A stretch of DNA of 64,000 nt, from positions 343,533 through 407,532 of the forward strand of contig JAWKNA010000005.1 of assembly GCA_041391925.1 (NCBI GenBank), in the 5' to 3' direction. The notes beneath the pieces were generated by a model. That model was given only the letters and a program-made list of their open reading frames with translations. It was not told where the DNA came from and searched no databases. Both the position numbers and the translations under genes were made by a program. Below are positions 44,441 to 53,497 of this stretch, one piece after another (positions within the stretch are counted from its first letter, which is position 1; the number at the start of each line of letters is the position of its first letter). Source of the DNA: JBPOFM01 sp041391925. Its GTDB lineage: Bacteria; Bacteroidota; Bacteroidia; Flavobacteriales; Flavobacteriaceae.

Positions 44441-45373
44441 ATGAAAGACGGTTTATACGCCAAAATTAAAACTACTAAGGGCGACATTTTGGTTAATTTA
44501 GAATATAAGAAAGCCCCTGGAACGGTTGGGAATTTTGTCGCTTTGGCAGAAGGAAATTTAGAGAACTCGGTAAAACCTCAAGGTGAACCTTATTACGATG
44601 GATTGAAATTCCATAGAGTTATCCCTGATTTTATGATTCAGGGAGGATGCCCTCAAGGCACAGGTACAGGTCATCCAGGGTATAAATTTGATGATGAATT
44701 TCATTCGGATTTAAGACACGATGGTCCAGGCATATTATCCATGGCTAATTCAGGACCAGGTTCCAACGGTAGCCAATTTTTTATTACACACGTTGAAACT
44801 CCTTGGTTGGATAATAAACATACTGTTTTTGGAAATGTGGTGGAAGGTCAGGAGGTAGTGGATGCCATTGCTCAAGGCGATACGATGGATCGAGTTGAAA
44901 TTATCAGAAAAGGAGATGAAGCTGAACATTACAATGCCGTAGAAGCCTTTAGAACATTTGAAGGCTCTCGTGAAAAACGAATCGCTGCCGAAAGAGCTGC
45001 AAAAGAAGAGGAATTAGACCAATTGGCTGCGGGATTTGAAAAAACCAAAAGTGGTTTGCGTTACCAAATCATCCAAAAAGGAAACGGAAAAAAAGCTGAA
45101 AAAGGACATATGGTGTCCGTTCACTATAAAGGACAATTGGCTGATGGGACTGTTTTTGATTCCTCCTACAAACGCAACCAACCACTAGACTTTCAAGTGG
45201 GTGTTGGCCAAGTGATACCTGGTTGGGATGAAGGCATTTGTTTGTTGCAAGTTGGAGATAAAGCGCGTTTGGTCATCCCAAGTGATTTGGGTTATGGACC
45301 TTCTGGTGCTGGCGGAGTGATTCCTCCAAACGCTACATTGGTGTTTGATGTGGAATTGATGGATACAAAATAG
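44441..45373 (+). CDS. Dual-family peptidyl-prolyl isomerase (cyclophilin-FKBP fusion)
   Basis: This 310 aa protein joins two unrelated PPIase folds. Residues ~1-155 are a cyclophilin: FHRVIPDFMIQGGCPQGTG, SMANSGPGSNGSQFFITHVE and LDNKHTVFGNVVEGQEVVDA. Residues ~205-308 are an FKBP: HYKGQLADGTVFDSSYKRNQ, GVGQVIPGWDEGICLLQVGD and IPSDLGYGPSGAGGVIPPNA. A charged linker (about 160-200) lies between. No signal peptide is seen, so it acts in the cytoplasm. Cyclophilin and FKBP catalytic residues are both retained. A strong terminator follows 45 bp after the stop. Confidence 0.95.
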   Translation: MKDGLYAKIKTTKGDILVNLEYKKAPGTVGNFVALAEGNLENSVKPQGEPYYDGLKFHRVIPDFMIQGGCPQGTGTGHPGYKFDDEFHSDLRHDGPGILSMANSGPGSNGSQFFITHVETPWLDNKHTVFGNVVEGQEVVDAIAQGDTMDRVEIIRKGDEAEHYNAVEAFRTFEGSREKRIAAERAAKEEELDQLAAGFEKTKSGLRYQIIQKGNGKKAEKGHMVSVHYKGQLADGTVFDSSYKRNQPLDFQVGVGQVIPGWDEGICLLQVGDKARLVIPSDLGYGPSGAGGVIPPNATLVFDVELMDTK

Positions 45374-45417
45374 ACAACCCAATTTGTATATAAGCGTAAC
45401 AAAATACTCAGGAAATC

Positions 45418-45444
45418 GTCTCATTTTTAATGAGACTTTTTTTT
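45418..45444 (+). terminator. Rho-independent terminator
   Basis: An 8 bp stem GTCTCATT / AATGAGAC with a TTT loop (45418-45436) is followed by eight T residues. It ends the cyclophilin-FKBP transcript and shows that the next gene starts after it, at 45483. Confidence 0.85.
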
Positions 45445-45482
45445 CCTTATATTTCTTAGGTCAAAACAATCAAATCAAAAAA

Positions 45483-46168
45483 ATGAAAGCTACCATAACT
45501 TCCTTTTTTCTTTTCATCATTCTGTCAAGCTGTTCTAAAAACATCAATTATTCTCCAGAGCATATCAAACAGACTTCTGGGCGCTATCTATACAACGACA
45601 ACGAAGTTATTGATGTGTATTATGACGAAACGATTTATTCATAAAGTGGAAAGGTGCTGCAAAAAAACCTGTGGTTCTGGATGAAAACACATTTTTTGTA
45701 GCGGATATGTACCAAAAATTACGCTTTGTAACACATCCTGAAACCCACAAAAGGTATTTGGCTATCGTTTCTGAAAATGATGAAAATAAGGTGACTTATG
45801 AATATCCAAAAGTTGAGGACAACTATAAAACACCTTGGATGAATTTAAATAGCGGAAATTATGACGAGGCAAAACTTGGTTTTCTCAAATTAAAAGACCA
45901 GGATTCTACAAAAACTTATATCGAAGAACATGAGGTCAACCGTCTTGGTTATGACTTACTGCGAAAAAAAGAATACGATAACGCTATTAAGGTCTTTGAA
46001 ATGAATGTAGCACTCTATCCCGAAAGCGATAACGTGTACGATAGTTTGGCAGATGCTTTTTTAAGGTCTGGTGACAGTCTTCAAGCATACATCAATTACA
46101 AAAAAGCTTATGAAATGAATACGGGAAATGAACGAGCTAAGGAATACGTTAAAAATTATGAAAAATGA
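45483..46168 (+). pseudogene. TPR-repeat lipoprotein, frameshifted
   Basis: From ATG 45483 the first part encodes a signal peptide with lipobox (LFIILSSCSKN) and ~50 residues, ending in a stop at 45642-45644 after DVYYDETIYS. The continuation KWKGAAKKPVVLDENT lies in another frame and runs to 46168 with a TPR-like pair at the end (DLLRKKEYDNAIKVFEMNVA and NVYDSLADAFLRSGDS). A net loss of one base (or gain of two) near 45630-45643 joins them. The intact protein would be ~228 aa with tandem repeats facing the periplasm. It may be a real mutation or a base-call error. Confidence 0.78.
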
Positions 46169-46186
46169 AAAAAGTAAAAAAGCTTT

Positions 46187-46675
46187 TCAATCTAATTGAT
46201 TTAAATAGTTTTTGAGCTTTACTTTATCTATACTTCCAACGTGCTTGGCACTTAGTTTTCCATTTGAATTAAAAAAATACGTAATTGGCAAAACTTCAAT
46301 TTCATAGTCAGACAATTGCTTCTCACTTTTAACATAGGTAAAAGAAAATGCGGTTTTATCAATAAAATTATTTATGGTTTCTAAAGATTGATCAGAAATC
46401 ATAATGAATGATGCATTTGTTCCCTGTTCTTTCTTAATATCTTCGAAATCTGAAAACTCATTGATACAAGGATTGCACCATGTGGCCCAATAATTAACAA
46501 TTAAAGGATGTCCTAAAAAATCTTTGATATCTATTTTTTCACCTTTCAAATCTTGAATTACGATTTGATCTAACGATATATTCGGTTGGTCCTGGATATT
46601 GTTACAGGCCATAATAAAAAAGAAAGCACCAATTAAGAATAATTTAAATGTATGAATCTGCGAATAAGACATCAT
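46187..46675 (-). CDS. TlpA-like thioredoxin-fold lipoprotein
   Basis: A 162 aa protein with an N-terminal hydrophobic signal ending IGAFFFIMACNN, a likely lipobox, then a thioredoxin fold with active site YWATWCNPCINEF (about 71-83), where the redox motif is Cys-Asn-Pro-Cys. VLPITYFFNSNGKL contains the cis-Pro. It probably reduces or makes disulfides in the periplasm; its partner is not evident. A TAACTTTG box lies 24 bp upstream. Confidence 0.85.
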   Translation of the reverse strand: MMSYSQIHTFKLFLIGAFFFIMACNNIQDQPNISLDQIVIQDLKGEKIDIKDFLGHPLIVNYWATWCNPCINEFSDFEDIKKEQGTNASFIMISDQSLETINNFIDKTAFSFTYVKSEKQLSDYEIEVLPITYFFNSNGKLSAKHVGSIDKVKLKNYLNQLD

Positions 46676-46699
46676 TTATAATCGGCTAGATAGTTTAGA

Positions 46700-46707
46700 C
46701 AAAGTTA
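46700..46707 (-). promoter_or_regulatory. -7 box of the TlpA-like gene
   Basis: Read on the minus strand this is TAACTTTG, a perfect TAnnTTTG, 24 bp before the ATG at 46675. The -33 element is not clear. Confidence 0.4.
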
Positions 46708-46749
46708 AATTTAATAATTAATTATTCTTTTGAAAAATAAAGGGCTGAT

Positions 46750-48603
46750 CTAATTTTCATAGTTTAACAATTCATCAATTGTACTAACAGTTACCGAATG
46801 ATAATTAGCTCTCGATTTTTTATAAATCTCTAATGCTTCATCAACTCGGTCACTTTTCTTGAAAGCTTCAAAAAGTGTGGTCACATACCAACGTCTTCCC
46901 ACTGTGGTCAAAAATTCTTCGATTTTAGCATCTACATTGCGTCCATGATAGTTGTGAAGAATTGCTTTTTCGAACCAAACCATTGCTATATATGAGTTGT
47001 TTGAGTTGGTAAAATTGAAGGTGTCATCAAGCGTTTGCATTTGTGCATCTGTAATATTTTCTGGTAAATTACGAACAAAATGAACCCATTCTTGAGGCGT
47101 CCAACTTTTTGTAATTTCATCACTAATTTTATTGGTGTCAATAAAGTTAGCCAATGTTTTTTCAACAGTTGAAAATGCATCAGATTTAATAATAGCTTGA
47201 TTTTTTGGAACTCCAGGCTGATAAATCCATTCATCGGTGTTGAACGTAATATGGTATTTTTCAAGAAGATTTTTGTTCAAATACTCCACAAAATCTTCGG
47301 TATTGGTTGTTGAAAATGCATTCTCTTTAAAATAGGATTTCAAAAAAGCGTCCATTTTTTCTCGACCTACGGTTTCCTCCAAAGTTCTTAAAAACAAATA
47401 GCCTTTATCATAAGCGATACTGTTCATCCCATCATCAGGATTTCTGCCTTTTAAATCCAATTTTAATTTAGTGTCATTCGGTGTGTCTTTCAATGACTCC
47501 AATTCTTCATCCAAATCTTGGCGACCAATCAATGCCAACATATTTGCTCGATCTTTTCCATAAAGGGCTTCCATGATTCTGGTTTCAAAATAGACGGTAA
47601 AACCTTCATTGAGCCAAAAGTCGTTCCAGGTGGCATTTGTGACCAAATTTCCAGACCAAGAATGCGCTAACTCGTGTGCCACAAGTGATGTCAAACTTTT
47701 GTCGCCAGCAATCACTGTTGGTGTTGCAAAGGTAAGTCGTGGGTTTTCCATACCTCCAAAAGGGAAACTAGGGGGTAATACAATGACGTCATATTGCTCC
47801 CAATCATAAGCTCCATAAAGATGTTCGGCAGCAGTGACCATTTTTTCCATATCAGAAAACTCATTATAAACTTTGTCTATCATTGTTTTTTCTGCGTAAA
47901 CGCCAGTTCTATTGCTAATGGCTTTATATTCTATATCGCCAACTGCAAGTGCTATCAAATATGTGGAAATGGGTTGTTTCATTTTGAAATGATAGACACC
48001 ATCTGACGTTTTTTCTTTTGGATTTTCGGCGCTCATCACAGCCATCAAGTCAGAGGGTACTTTAACCGTGGCATTATACGTGATACGGATTTGTGGACTG
48101 TCCTGTATTGGAATCCATGTTCTGGTCAATATTGCTTGACCTTGTGTGAATAAAAACGGATGTGTTTTATCTGCAGTCTGTTGTGCAGTTAGCCATTGCA
48201 AGGCTTCAGTTTTAGCTGTCGTTTTGTATATAATGGCTATTTTTTTGGTGTCTTTAGAAATGTTGATTTTTAAAGGCTGACCTAGTATTGAATCCATCTT
48301 TCCAAGATTGAAAGAAGTTTTTTTGTCATCCGCTTCAACACTTTCAATGTCTAAATATTTGCTATCGAATACTATTTCATTTGCTTCATTATTTTGAATA
48401 TCATAAGTTGCAGTTCCGCTGATAATTTTTGTGTCAAAATCCACATTGATATCCAAATCCAAATGTGTGATGACTGCATTGTTTGGCTCGGCGTAAGAGT
48501 GTGGGTCTTCTACATATTTTTGCATTGTGTTTTTTTCTTTGGGTTGAGCGCAATTTGATAGAATAATAAATGAGCTCAAAAGTAAAATAGCTGTCTTTTT
48601 CAT
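46750..48603 (-). CDS. M1-family zinc aminopeptidase (LTA4H/APN-like), lipoprotein
   Basis: It removes N-terminal residues from peptides, outside the cytoplasm. The 617 aa protein has a signal ending SSFIILSNCAQ (lipidated Cys18), the N-terminal beta saddle, the substrate motif GGMENPRL (283-290), the zinc motif HELAH (310-314) with the third ligand Glu333 in WLNEGF, and a helical C-terminal domain. The overall shape, including a C-terminal helical domain of LTA4 hydrolase type, is complete. It stands alone on the minus strand. Confidence 0.93.
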   Translation of the reverse strand: MKKTAILLLSSFIILSNCAQPKEKNTMQKYVEDPHSYAEPNNAVITHLDLDINVDFDTKIISGTATYDIQNNEANEIVFDSKYLDIESVEADDKKTSFNLGKMDSILGQPLKINISKDTKKIAIIYKTTAKTEALQWLTAQQTADKTHPFLFTQGQAILTRTWIPIQDSPQIRITYNATVKVPSDLMAVMSAENPKEKTSDGVYHFKMKQPISTYLIALAVGDIEYKAISNRTGVYAEKTMIDKVYNEFSDMEKMVTAAEHLYGAYDWEQYDVIVLPPSFPFGGMENPRLTFATPTVIAGDKSLTSLVAHELAHSWSGNLVTNATWNDFWLNEGFTVYFETRIMEALYGKDRANMLALIGRQDLDEELESLKDTPNDTKLKLDLKGRNPDDGMNSIAYDKGYLFLRTLEETVGREKMDAFLKSYFKENAFSTTNTEDFVEYLNKNLLEKYHITFNTDEWIYQPGVPKNQAIIKSDAFSTVEKTLANFIDTNKISDEITKSWTPQEWVHFVRNLPENITDAQMQTLDDTFNFTNSNNSYIAMVWFEKAILHNYHGRNVDAKIEEFLTTVGRRWYVTTLFEAFKKSDRVDEALEIYKKSRANYHSVTVSTIDELLNYEN

Positions 48604-48695
48604 GTTATTTTTATTGGGACTGCTAAAGTAACTAATCTTAAGATTATAAAAAATTACATTTCATCCATAAAAACATACAATTCGGTAACTCCTAT

Positions 48696-48726
48696 TTTAA
48701 AACCTTTGTTGTTGTGTTGATATTTG
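48696..48726 (+). promoter_or_regulatory. Promoter of the TPR/LytS gene set
   Basis: TTTA at 48696-48699 and GATATTTG at 48719-48726 are 19 bp apart, each one mismatch from consensus, 26 bp before the start at 48753. Confidence 0.45.
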
Positions 48727-48752
48727 CTTCATAATCTTAAAACTTATACATT

Positions 48753-49376
48753 ATGAAACATTTCATCATCATTGCATCACTTTTGATGTCTGCCATTACA
48801 AGTGCACAAACCAATTTTGAAAAAGGAATGCAAAAGGCATTTGACCTTTGGGGAGACAACAAATGGACAGAAGCAGAACAGATGTTTGAGCGTATTGCAG
48901 CCGCTGAGCCAACAGAATGGCTTCCAAATTATTACATTGCCCAAATGAACAGTCTAAAAACTTGGCCTGAAAAGGACCCAGAAAAGGTGAAAGCACAACT
49001 AGACAAAGCACAGGAATATCTCAATATAGCCATGGGATTGGAAAAAGACAATGCTGACCTGTTGGTGATGCAAGCGCAAATTTTAACCAATTGGGTGGCC
49101 TTTGATGGTATGACCTATGGCATGAAATATTCTGCCAAAATCAATGAGCTTTATAACAAAGCTTATAAATTGGCGCCAGAGAATCCAATGGTGGTGTTGG
49201 GAAGAGCAGAATGGAATATGGGAAGTGCCAAGTATTTTGGACAAGATACCAAACCCTATTGTAATGAAGTGGAAAAAGCCATAGAACTTTTTGCTAACTT
49301 TAAACCTAAAACACCGTTTCATCCAAATTGGGGAAAAGAACACGCAGTTGAAGTTTTAGCTTCTTGCAAAGAGTAA
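48753..49376 (+). CDS. Periplasmic TPR-like protein
   Basis: A 207 aa protein with a signal peptide (KHFIIIASLLMSAITSAQ, cleavage near residue 19) and helical repeats: NFEKGMQKAFDLWGDNKWTE, then QEYLNIAMGLEKDNADLLVM and KLAPENPMVVLGRAEWNMGS, which fit TPR pairs. No enzymatic motif. It lies 21 bp before the sensor kinase gene and could be part of the same signalling unit, by position. Confidence 0.75.
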   Translation: MKHFIIIASLLMSAITSAQTNFEKGMQKAFDLWGDNKWTEAEQMFERIAAAEPTEWLPNYYIAQMNSLKTWPEKDPEKVKAQLDKAQEYLNIAMGLEKDNADLLVMQAQILTNWVAFDGMTYGMKYSAKINELYNKAYKLAPENPMVVLGRAEWNMGSAKYFGQDTKPYCNEVEKAIELFANFKPKTPFHPNWGKEHAVEVLASCKE

Positions 49377-49397
49377 ATTTATAATTCAAAAAGCACT

Positions 49398-50732
49398 ATG
49401 ATGCCTAAATCCTTTAAAAATATTGCCCTTACTTTTTTTATAGGTTGTGCAGTTTTTGTTGTGGGAAATACATTTCATGACGGTTTTGATTTTGAGAATT
49501 TCAATGAATTCTTGGTTAACTTCAGTTTCTATCAAATGTATAGTTTCCTTCTTGGATATTCCAACTACTATTATTTCGCTTACCTAGAAAAATTGAATTG
49601 GACCAAGGAAGAGCGCATCAAACGAATCATCATAGGAATTTTAGGTTCTGGTATCGTTACCATGATTGGTTTGTTCCTGTTGAATGGATTTCAATACATC
49701 GTTTACAGGGGCATATCATGGACGGATTTCTTGCAAGGCCAACGCTGGAGCCAATATAGTTTTGGACTTTGGATTACGTTGACGATTGTTATCATATTTC
49801 ATTTTGTTTATTTCTATAATCGATATCAGCAAAATAAAGTCAAGGAACAGAAAGTCATCGCAGGAACGGCCAACGCGCGTTTTGATGCCCTGAAAAACCA
49901 ACTCGATCCGCATTTTTTGTTCAACAGCTTGAATGTATTGACGAGCCTCATTGAGGAAAATCCGGAAAATGCACAAAAGTTCACAACATCCTTATCTAAA
50001 GTGTATCGGTATGTGTTGGAGCAAAAAAACAAAGATTTGGTCACGGTGGATGAAGAATTGGATTTTGCCAGAACGTATATGTCGCTGTTGAAAATGCGAT
50101 TTGAGGATAGCATCATTTTCGATATTCCTGACAGAGCAAGTGACCCAGAAAGTAAAGTAGTGCCTTTGTCATTGCAATTGCTTTTGGAAAACGCAGTAAA
50201 GCACAACATGGTGACGAGCAGTAAACCACTTCATATCAAAATTTATGAAAACAAAGGAATGCTCGTGGTAGAAAACAATTTGCAACCGAAACAAATCGTC
50301 AAAAAAAGTAGTGGTGTCGGTTTGGAGAATATTATGCAACGCTACGAATTATTAACCAACAGAAAAGTAAACATCAATCAACAAGCAGAGAGTTTTGCCG
50401 TGGCAATACCGATGCTTACCAAACAAATTTCAATCATGGAAATACAAAAATATGACAATCAGGAAAATGCTTATCAAAAAGCAAAAAAGCGAGTAGAAGA
50501 AATCAAGGGATTTTATGGAAACATATTATCTTATTGTGTAGTGATCCCATTTTTAATCTTTATCAATTACTGGACGTATTGGGGATTTCAGTGGTTTTGG
50601 TTCCCAATGCTCGGCTGGGGAATGGGACTTGTGTTTCACGCTTTTGCAGTATTCGGATATGGCAAAACTTGGGAAGAGCGAAAAATCAGGGAAATCATGG
50701 AACAAGAAGAACGAACTAATACTTGGAACTAA
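49398..50732 (+). CDS. LytS-type sensor histidine kinase with C-terminal 2TM domain
   Basis: It senses a membrane or envelope signal and phosphorylates the LytTR regulator downstream. The 444 aa protein has four helices in the first 145 residues, the His_kinase domain with NQLDPHFLFNSLNVLTSLIE (phospho-His172), N-box LLLENAVKHN (261-270) and GVGLENI (306-312), then a 2TM domain (about 356-438) with GFYGNILSYC and KTWEERKIREIM. The next gene encodes that 2TM domain alone and starts at the last base of its stop codon. Confidence 0.9.
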   Translation: MMPKSFKNIALTFFIGCAVFVVGNTFHDGFDFENFNEFLVNFSFYQMYSFLLGYSNYYYFAYLEKLNWTKEERIKRIIIGILGSGIVTMIGLFLLNGFQYIVYRGISWTDFLQGQRWSQYSFGLWITLTIVIIFHFVYFYNRYQQNKVKEQKVIAGTANARFDALKNQLDPHFLFNSLNVLTSLIEENPENAQKFTTSLSKVYRYVLEQKNKDLVTVDEELDFARTYMSLLKMRFEDSIIFDIPDRASDPESKVVPLSLQLLLENAVKHNMVTSSKPLHIKIYENKGMLVVENNLQPKQIVKKSSGVGLENIMQRYELLTNRKVNINQQAESFAVAIPMLTKQISIMEIQKYDNQENAYQKAKKRVEEIKGFYGNILSYCVVIPFLIFINYWTYWGFQWFWFPMLGWGMGLVFHAFAVFGYGKTWEERKIREIMEQEERTNTWN

Positions 50733-51046
50733 TGGAACATAAATTCATAGAACAGGAAAAATACGAAAGAGCTGCCAAAAAGGTAAAGCGCATCAAAGGG
50801 TTTTATTCTCACTTAGTGGTGTACATTGTCATCAACCTGATGATTGTGGTTATCAATGTCCAAAATCTGGAACCAGGTGAAAGTTATTTTCAATGGCATA
50901 ATTTTACCACACTCGGATTTTGGGGTATCGGTTTATTAGCTCATGGATTGAGTGTTTTCATGCCAGACTTCATTTTGGGAAAAAACTGGGAAGAGCGAAA
51001 AATCAAGCAATATATGGACAAGAACAAAGGTAACAGATGGGAATGA
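50732..51046 (+). CDS. Stand-alone 2TM domain protein
   Basis: A 104 aa protein almost wholly made of the 2TM domain: KYERAAKKVKRIKGFYSHLV, two helices, then GKNWEERKIKQYMDK. It aligns with the C-terminal domain of the kinase before it, matching at K-x2-K-R-x2-x-I-K-G-F-Y and W-E-E-R-K-I. The ATG at 50732 shares the A of the kinase's TAA; the TTG at 50723 would extend into the kinase gene. It may pair with the kinase 2TM domain in the membrane. Inference from homology and coupling. Confidence 0.85.
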   Translation: MEHKFIEQEKYERAAKKVKRIKGFYSHLVVYIVINLMIVVINVQNLEPGESYFQWHNFTTLGFWGIGLLAHGLSVFMPDFILGKNWEERKIKQYMDKNKGNRWE

Positions 51047-51116
51047 AGTTTGTCATCAGTCGTAGTAAACAGTTTTTGGATAATTAACTATTATCAATAA
51101 TTAATAAAGCGTTTTG

Positions 51117-51153
51117 AACTAACAACTAATAATCATCAACTAACAACCAATAA
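51117..51153 (+). repeat. Two 16 bp direct repeats upstream of the LytTR gene
   Basis: AACTAACAACTAATAA (51117-51132) and AACTAACAACCAATAA (51138-51153) match at 15 of 16 positions and are 21 bp apart start to start, two turns of the helix. The second ends 2 bp before the ATG at 51156. LytTR regulators are known to bind direct repeats with about this spacing. It could also be low-complexity spacer DNA; a similar A/C-rich run lies at 928-972. Confidence 0.5.
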
Positions 51154-51155
51154 AA

Positions 51156-51911
51156 ATGAATATCATCATTATTGAAGACGAAAAGCCATCCGCTAGACGA
51201 TTACAACGTATGTTGGCGACTTTGGATATGGAAACGGAAATCATGTTACATTCCGTTGAAGAATCTATCGATTGGTTTCAAAACAATGACCATCCTGATT
51301 TGATTTTTTTGGATATTCAATTAAGTGACGGATTATCGTTTGAAATTTTTGAAGCTGTTGATATTAAATCCTCGGTAATTTTCACCACAGCGTATGACGA
51401 GTATGCGCTGCAGGCTTTCAAGTTGAATAGTATCGATTATCTTTTAAAACCTATAGATGAAGAAGATTTAAAAAAGGCAGTTGCAAAATTTAATGAGCGA
51501 ATGCCAAAAAAACAATCTGTTTCACTTGATTTTGACGATATCAAGAAATTGTTGGTCAACCCAATCGAACGTGAGTACAAAAAACGCTTTTCAGTAAAAG
51601 TCGGGCAACATTTGAAGCTCGTAAACATAGATGATGTAGAGTGCTTTTATAGCGAAAACAAAGGTACTTATGCCTTCACCAATGAAGGTCGGAATTATTT
51701 GCTGGATGGTACTTTGGAACAAATTGAAGCCGATTTGGAACCAAAAAAATTCTTTAGGGTGAGCCGTAAGTTCTTTGTCAATATCAATGCCATCAAGGAC
51801 ATGATAAGTTATACCAATTCGAGGCTTCAGATTAAACTTAACAATTTCAACGAACAGGACATCATTGTGGCCAGGGAACGTGTAAAGGATTTCAAGGATT
51901 GGTTAGAATGA
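51156..51911 (+). CDS. LytTR-type response regulator
   Basis: The 251 aa protein has a receiver domain (residues 1-120) with acidic pocket IIEDEKP and phospho-acceptor Asp53 in LIFLDIQLSDG, conserved Thr in VIFTTAYDEYA and Lys in DYLLKPI. The LytTR DNA-binding domain (about 150-250) has SVKVGQHLKLVNIDDVECFY and FFRVSRKFFVNINAIKDMIS. It completes the LytS-type pair and follows the stand-alone 2TM gene. Direct repeats just upstream suggest autoregulation. Confidence 0.93.
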   Translation: MNIIIIEDEKPSARRLQRMLATLDMETEIMLHSVEESIDWFQNNDHPDLIFLDIQLSDGLSFEIFEAVDIKSSVIFTTAYDEYALQAFKLNSIDYLLKPIDEEDLKKAVAKFNERMPKKQSVSLDFDDIKKLLVNPIEREYKKRFSVKVGQHLKLVNIDDVECFYSENKGTYAFTNEGRNYLLDGTLEQIEADLEPKKFFRVSRKFFVNINAIKDMISYTNSRLQIKLNNFNEQDIIVARERVKDFKDWLE

Positions 51912-51923
51912 TATTTTGTAAAT

Positions 51924-53183
51924 TCAATATTCGATATTCAATTCTTCAATGATAGATTTTGAATCCTTCTTCAAGCGTTTGATTTCGTCAGCAATGGCCT
52001 TCGTATATTCCTCATCAAAACTAGGTTGTTTTTTCAGGTAAGCTAACATCCACAATAATTTTTGTACAACTATCGGGTCATGTTTGCAATAGGTACGCAA
52101 AGAGGCCATAACATTGTAGAGCAAAATTTTAAAAGGAATAACCTCCAGTTTAAACTGTGAGTTATTCTCTTTATCAACATATATTTCGACATCCTTTTTT
52201 TTCATCCTCAAAGCAAACAGCTCAGTAAGATAATCTATGGCGTTAATAGCAGTTCCGGGATCGTTGATACCTGGTGACATGGCTTTCACGGCAATTTCTG
52301 TTAGTTGTTTGAAGGCAAGGCTATAATTATCACTAACGAGTTCGCTTTTGGAAAAATTTATGTTTGAGAAAAAAGTTTCTAATTGTTGATTGTCCAATTT
52401 TTTTTCTGACTTTAAAAATGTATCATTTTCGAGTATAAACAATCCCTTTGGAATTGTAAGGTGCAATTTAGTACCATGTTCTTGGCTAAATTTCAAGATA
52501 TTTTTATAGGATAAATTTTGGAAATATCCACTCTGATTGGATTTATAACCAAACCATTCCGTAGTGTCATCAAAAGTGGATATGGATTCAAATTCTTTCT
52601 CTCTTTCCAAAACATGTTTCAAACGCTCTTTGGCTTCTTCAAAAATGTCATCCACAATATTTGAAATCTGTATGCTTTCGGACATATTGTGTATAAAATA
52701 GATAAAAGAGCACAAGCAGATGATTGTAAATACGATGCCCAAAAGAACCGAAAATCCTGGGAGTGTGTATTTTTCGCCATTTGGTTCAATAGAAAACATT
52801 GTGAAAATACTATACATGATGGTGGCCAGATAAATTCCCAAAATAATTTGGTGTCGCTTGTCAGAAATCAATCCAGGCAGCAAACGTGGAGAAAAATTAC
52901 TTGAAGCTTGACTTAATAATAGCATTACCATAGAAAAGCTGAAAACCATCATCGAAATAAGTCCACCAATACAAACGCTTAAAACCGTTAAGGCAGTATC
53001 GCCATCCTCAACCACCAACTGTGGCAATACTTCTAGAAGGTATTTTGAGATGCCATGCTTTTCCAAAACAATCATAAATAGCGAAAAAGCAAATCCTAAA
53101 ACTGCTAAAATTGTTGGATAAAATGCAATATTGCTTTTAATAGTACTAAAAAAGGAGAAAATTTTATTGAATAATTGCTTCAT
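51924..53183 (-). CDS. DUF2254 family membrane protein
   Basis: A 419 aa inner-membrane protein with four helices in the first 175 residues (FYPTILAVLGFAFSLFMIVL, then GGLISMMVFSFSMVMLLLSQ, and two more) and a long soluble C-terminal part with AMSPGINDPGTAINAIDYLT, the best-kept family segment. Biochemical role unknown. It converges with the LytTR gene. Confidence 0.88.
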   Translation of the reverse strand: MKQLFNKIFSFFSTIKSNIAFYPTILAVLGFAFSLFMIVLEKHGISKYLLEVLPQLVVEDGDTALTVLSVCIGGLISMMVFSFSMVMLLLSQASSNFSPRLLPGLISDKRHQIILGIYLATIMYSIFTMFSIEPNGEKYTLPGFSVLLGIVFTIICLCSFIYFIHNMSESIQISNIVDDIFEEAKERLKHVLEREKEFESISTFDDTTEWFGYKSNQSGYFQNLSYKNILKFSQEHGTKLHLTIPKGLFILENDTFLKSEKKLDNQQLETFFSNINFSKSELVSDNYSLAFKQLTEIAVKAMSPGINDPGTAINAIDYLTELFALRMKKKDVEIYVDKENNSQFKLEVIPFKILLYNVMASLRTYCKHDPIVVQKLLWMLAYLKKQPSFDEEYTKAIADEIKRLKKDSKSIIEELNIEY

Positions 53184-53260
53184 TTAATTTGTTTGAGAAT
53201 TAAATATAATCAAATTCTTCATTTAGTGCGGGAGTTGTATTTTGATTTTGTATTTGAGTA

Positions 53261-53497
53261 TTATTCAGAATAGACTTGCCCTCTGTGTGGTTTTAGGCTG
53301 TCCCTAATGGGTTTCATGTCTGCTTCGTTCACAACCATAAATGCGATACTGTGAAATTCATGTATGGTTTCAACACCAGTTTTATGTACTACAAAAGCTT
53401 TGAGCGCAATGTATTCCTTTAAATGTATTTCGTGATGTTCTGCAATTTTATGAGCTTTAGGGCCTCTAAAATCCCAAATGAGTTTAAGTTGTCGCAT
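53261..53497 (-). CDS. Small unknown protein
   Basis: A 78 aa soluble protein beginning RQLKLIWDFRGPKAHKIAEH, with several His and a basic-acidic mix. It overlaps the start of... the preceding SRPBCC gene by 14 bp on the same strand and so is very likely translated with it. I do not recognise the family; the size and motif W-D-F-R-G-P-x-A suggest a conserved small domain. Confidence 0.65.
   Translation of the reverse strand: MRQLKLIWDFRGPKAHKIAEHHEIHLKEYIALKAFVVHKTGVETIHEFHSIAFMVVNEADMKPIRDSLKPHRGQVYSE

Noticed and set aside
45384..45483. Reading frame starting at 45384, upstream of the TPR lipoprotein
   Set aside because: It runs through the strong terminator at 45418-45444; the lipoprotein signal peptide begins at 45483.
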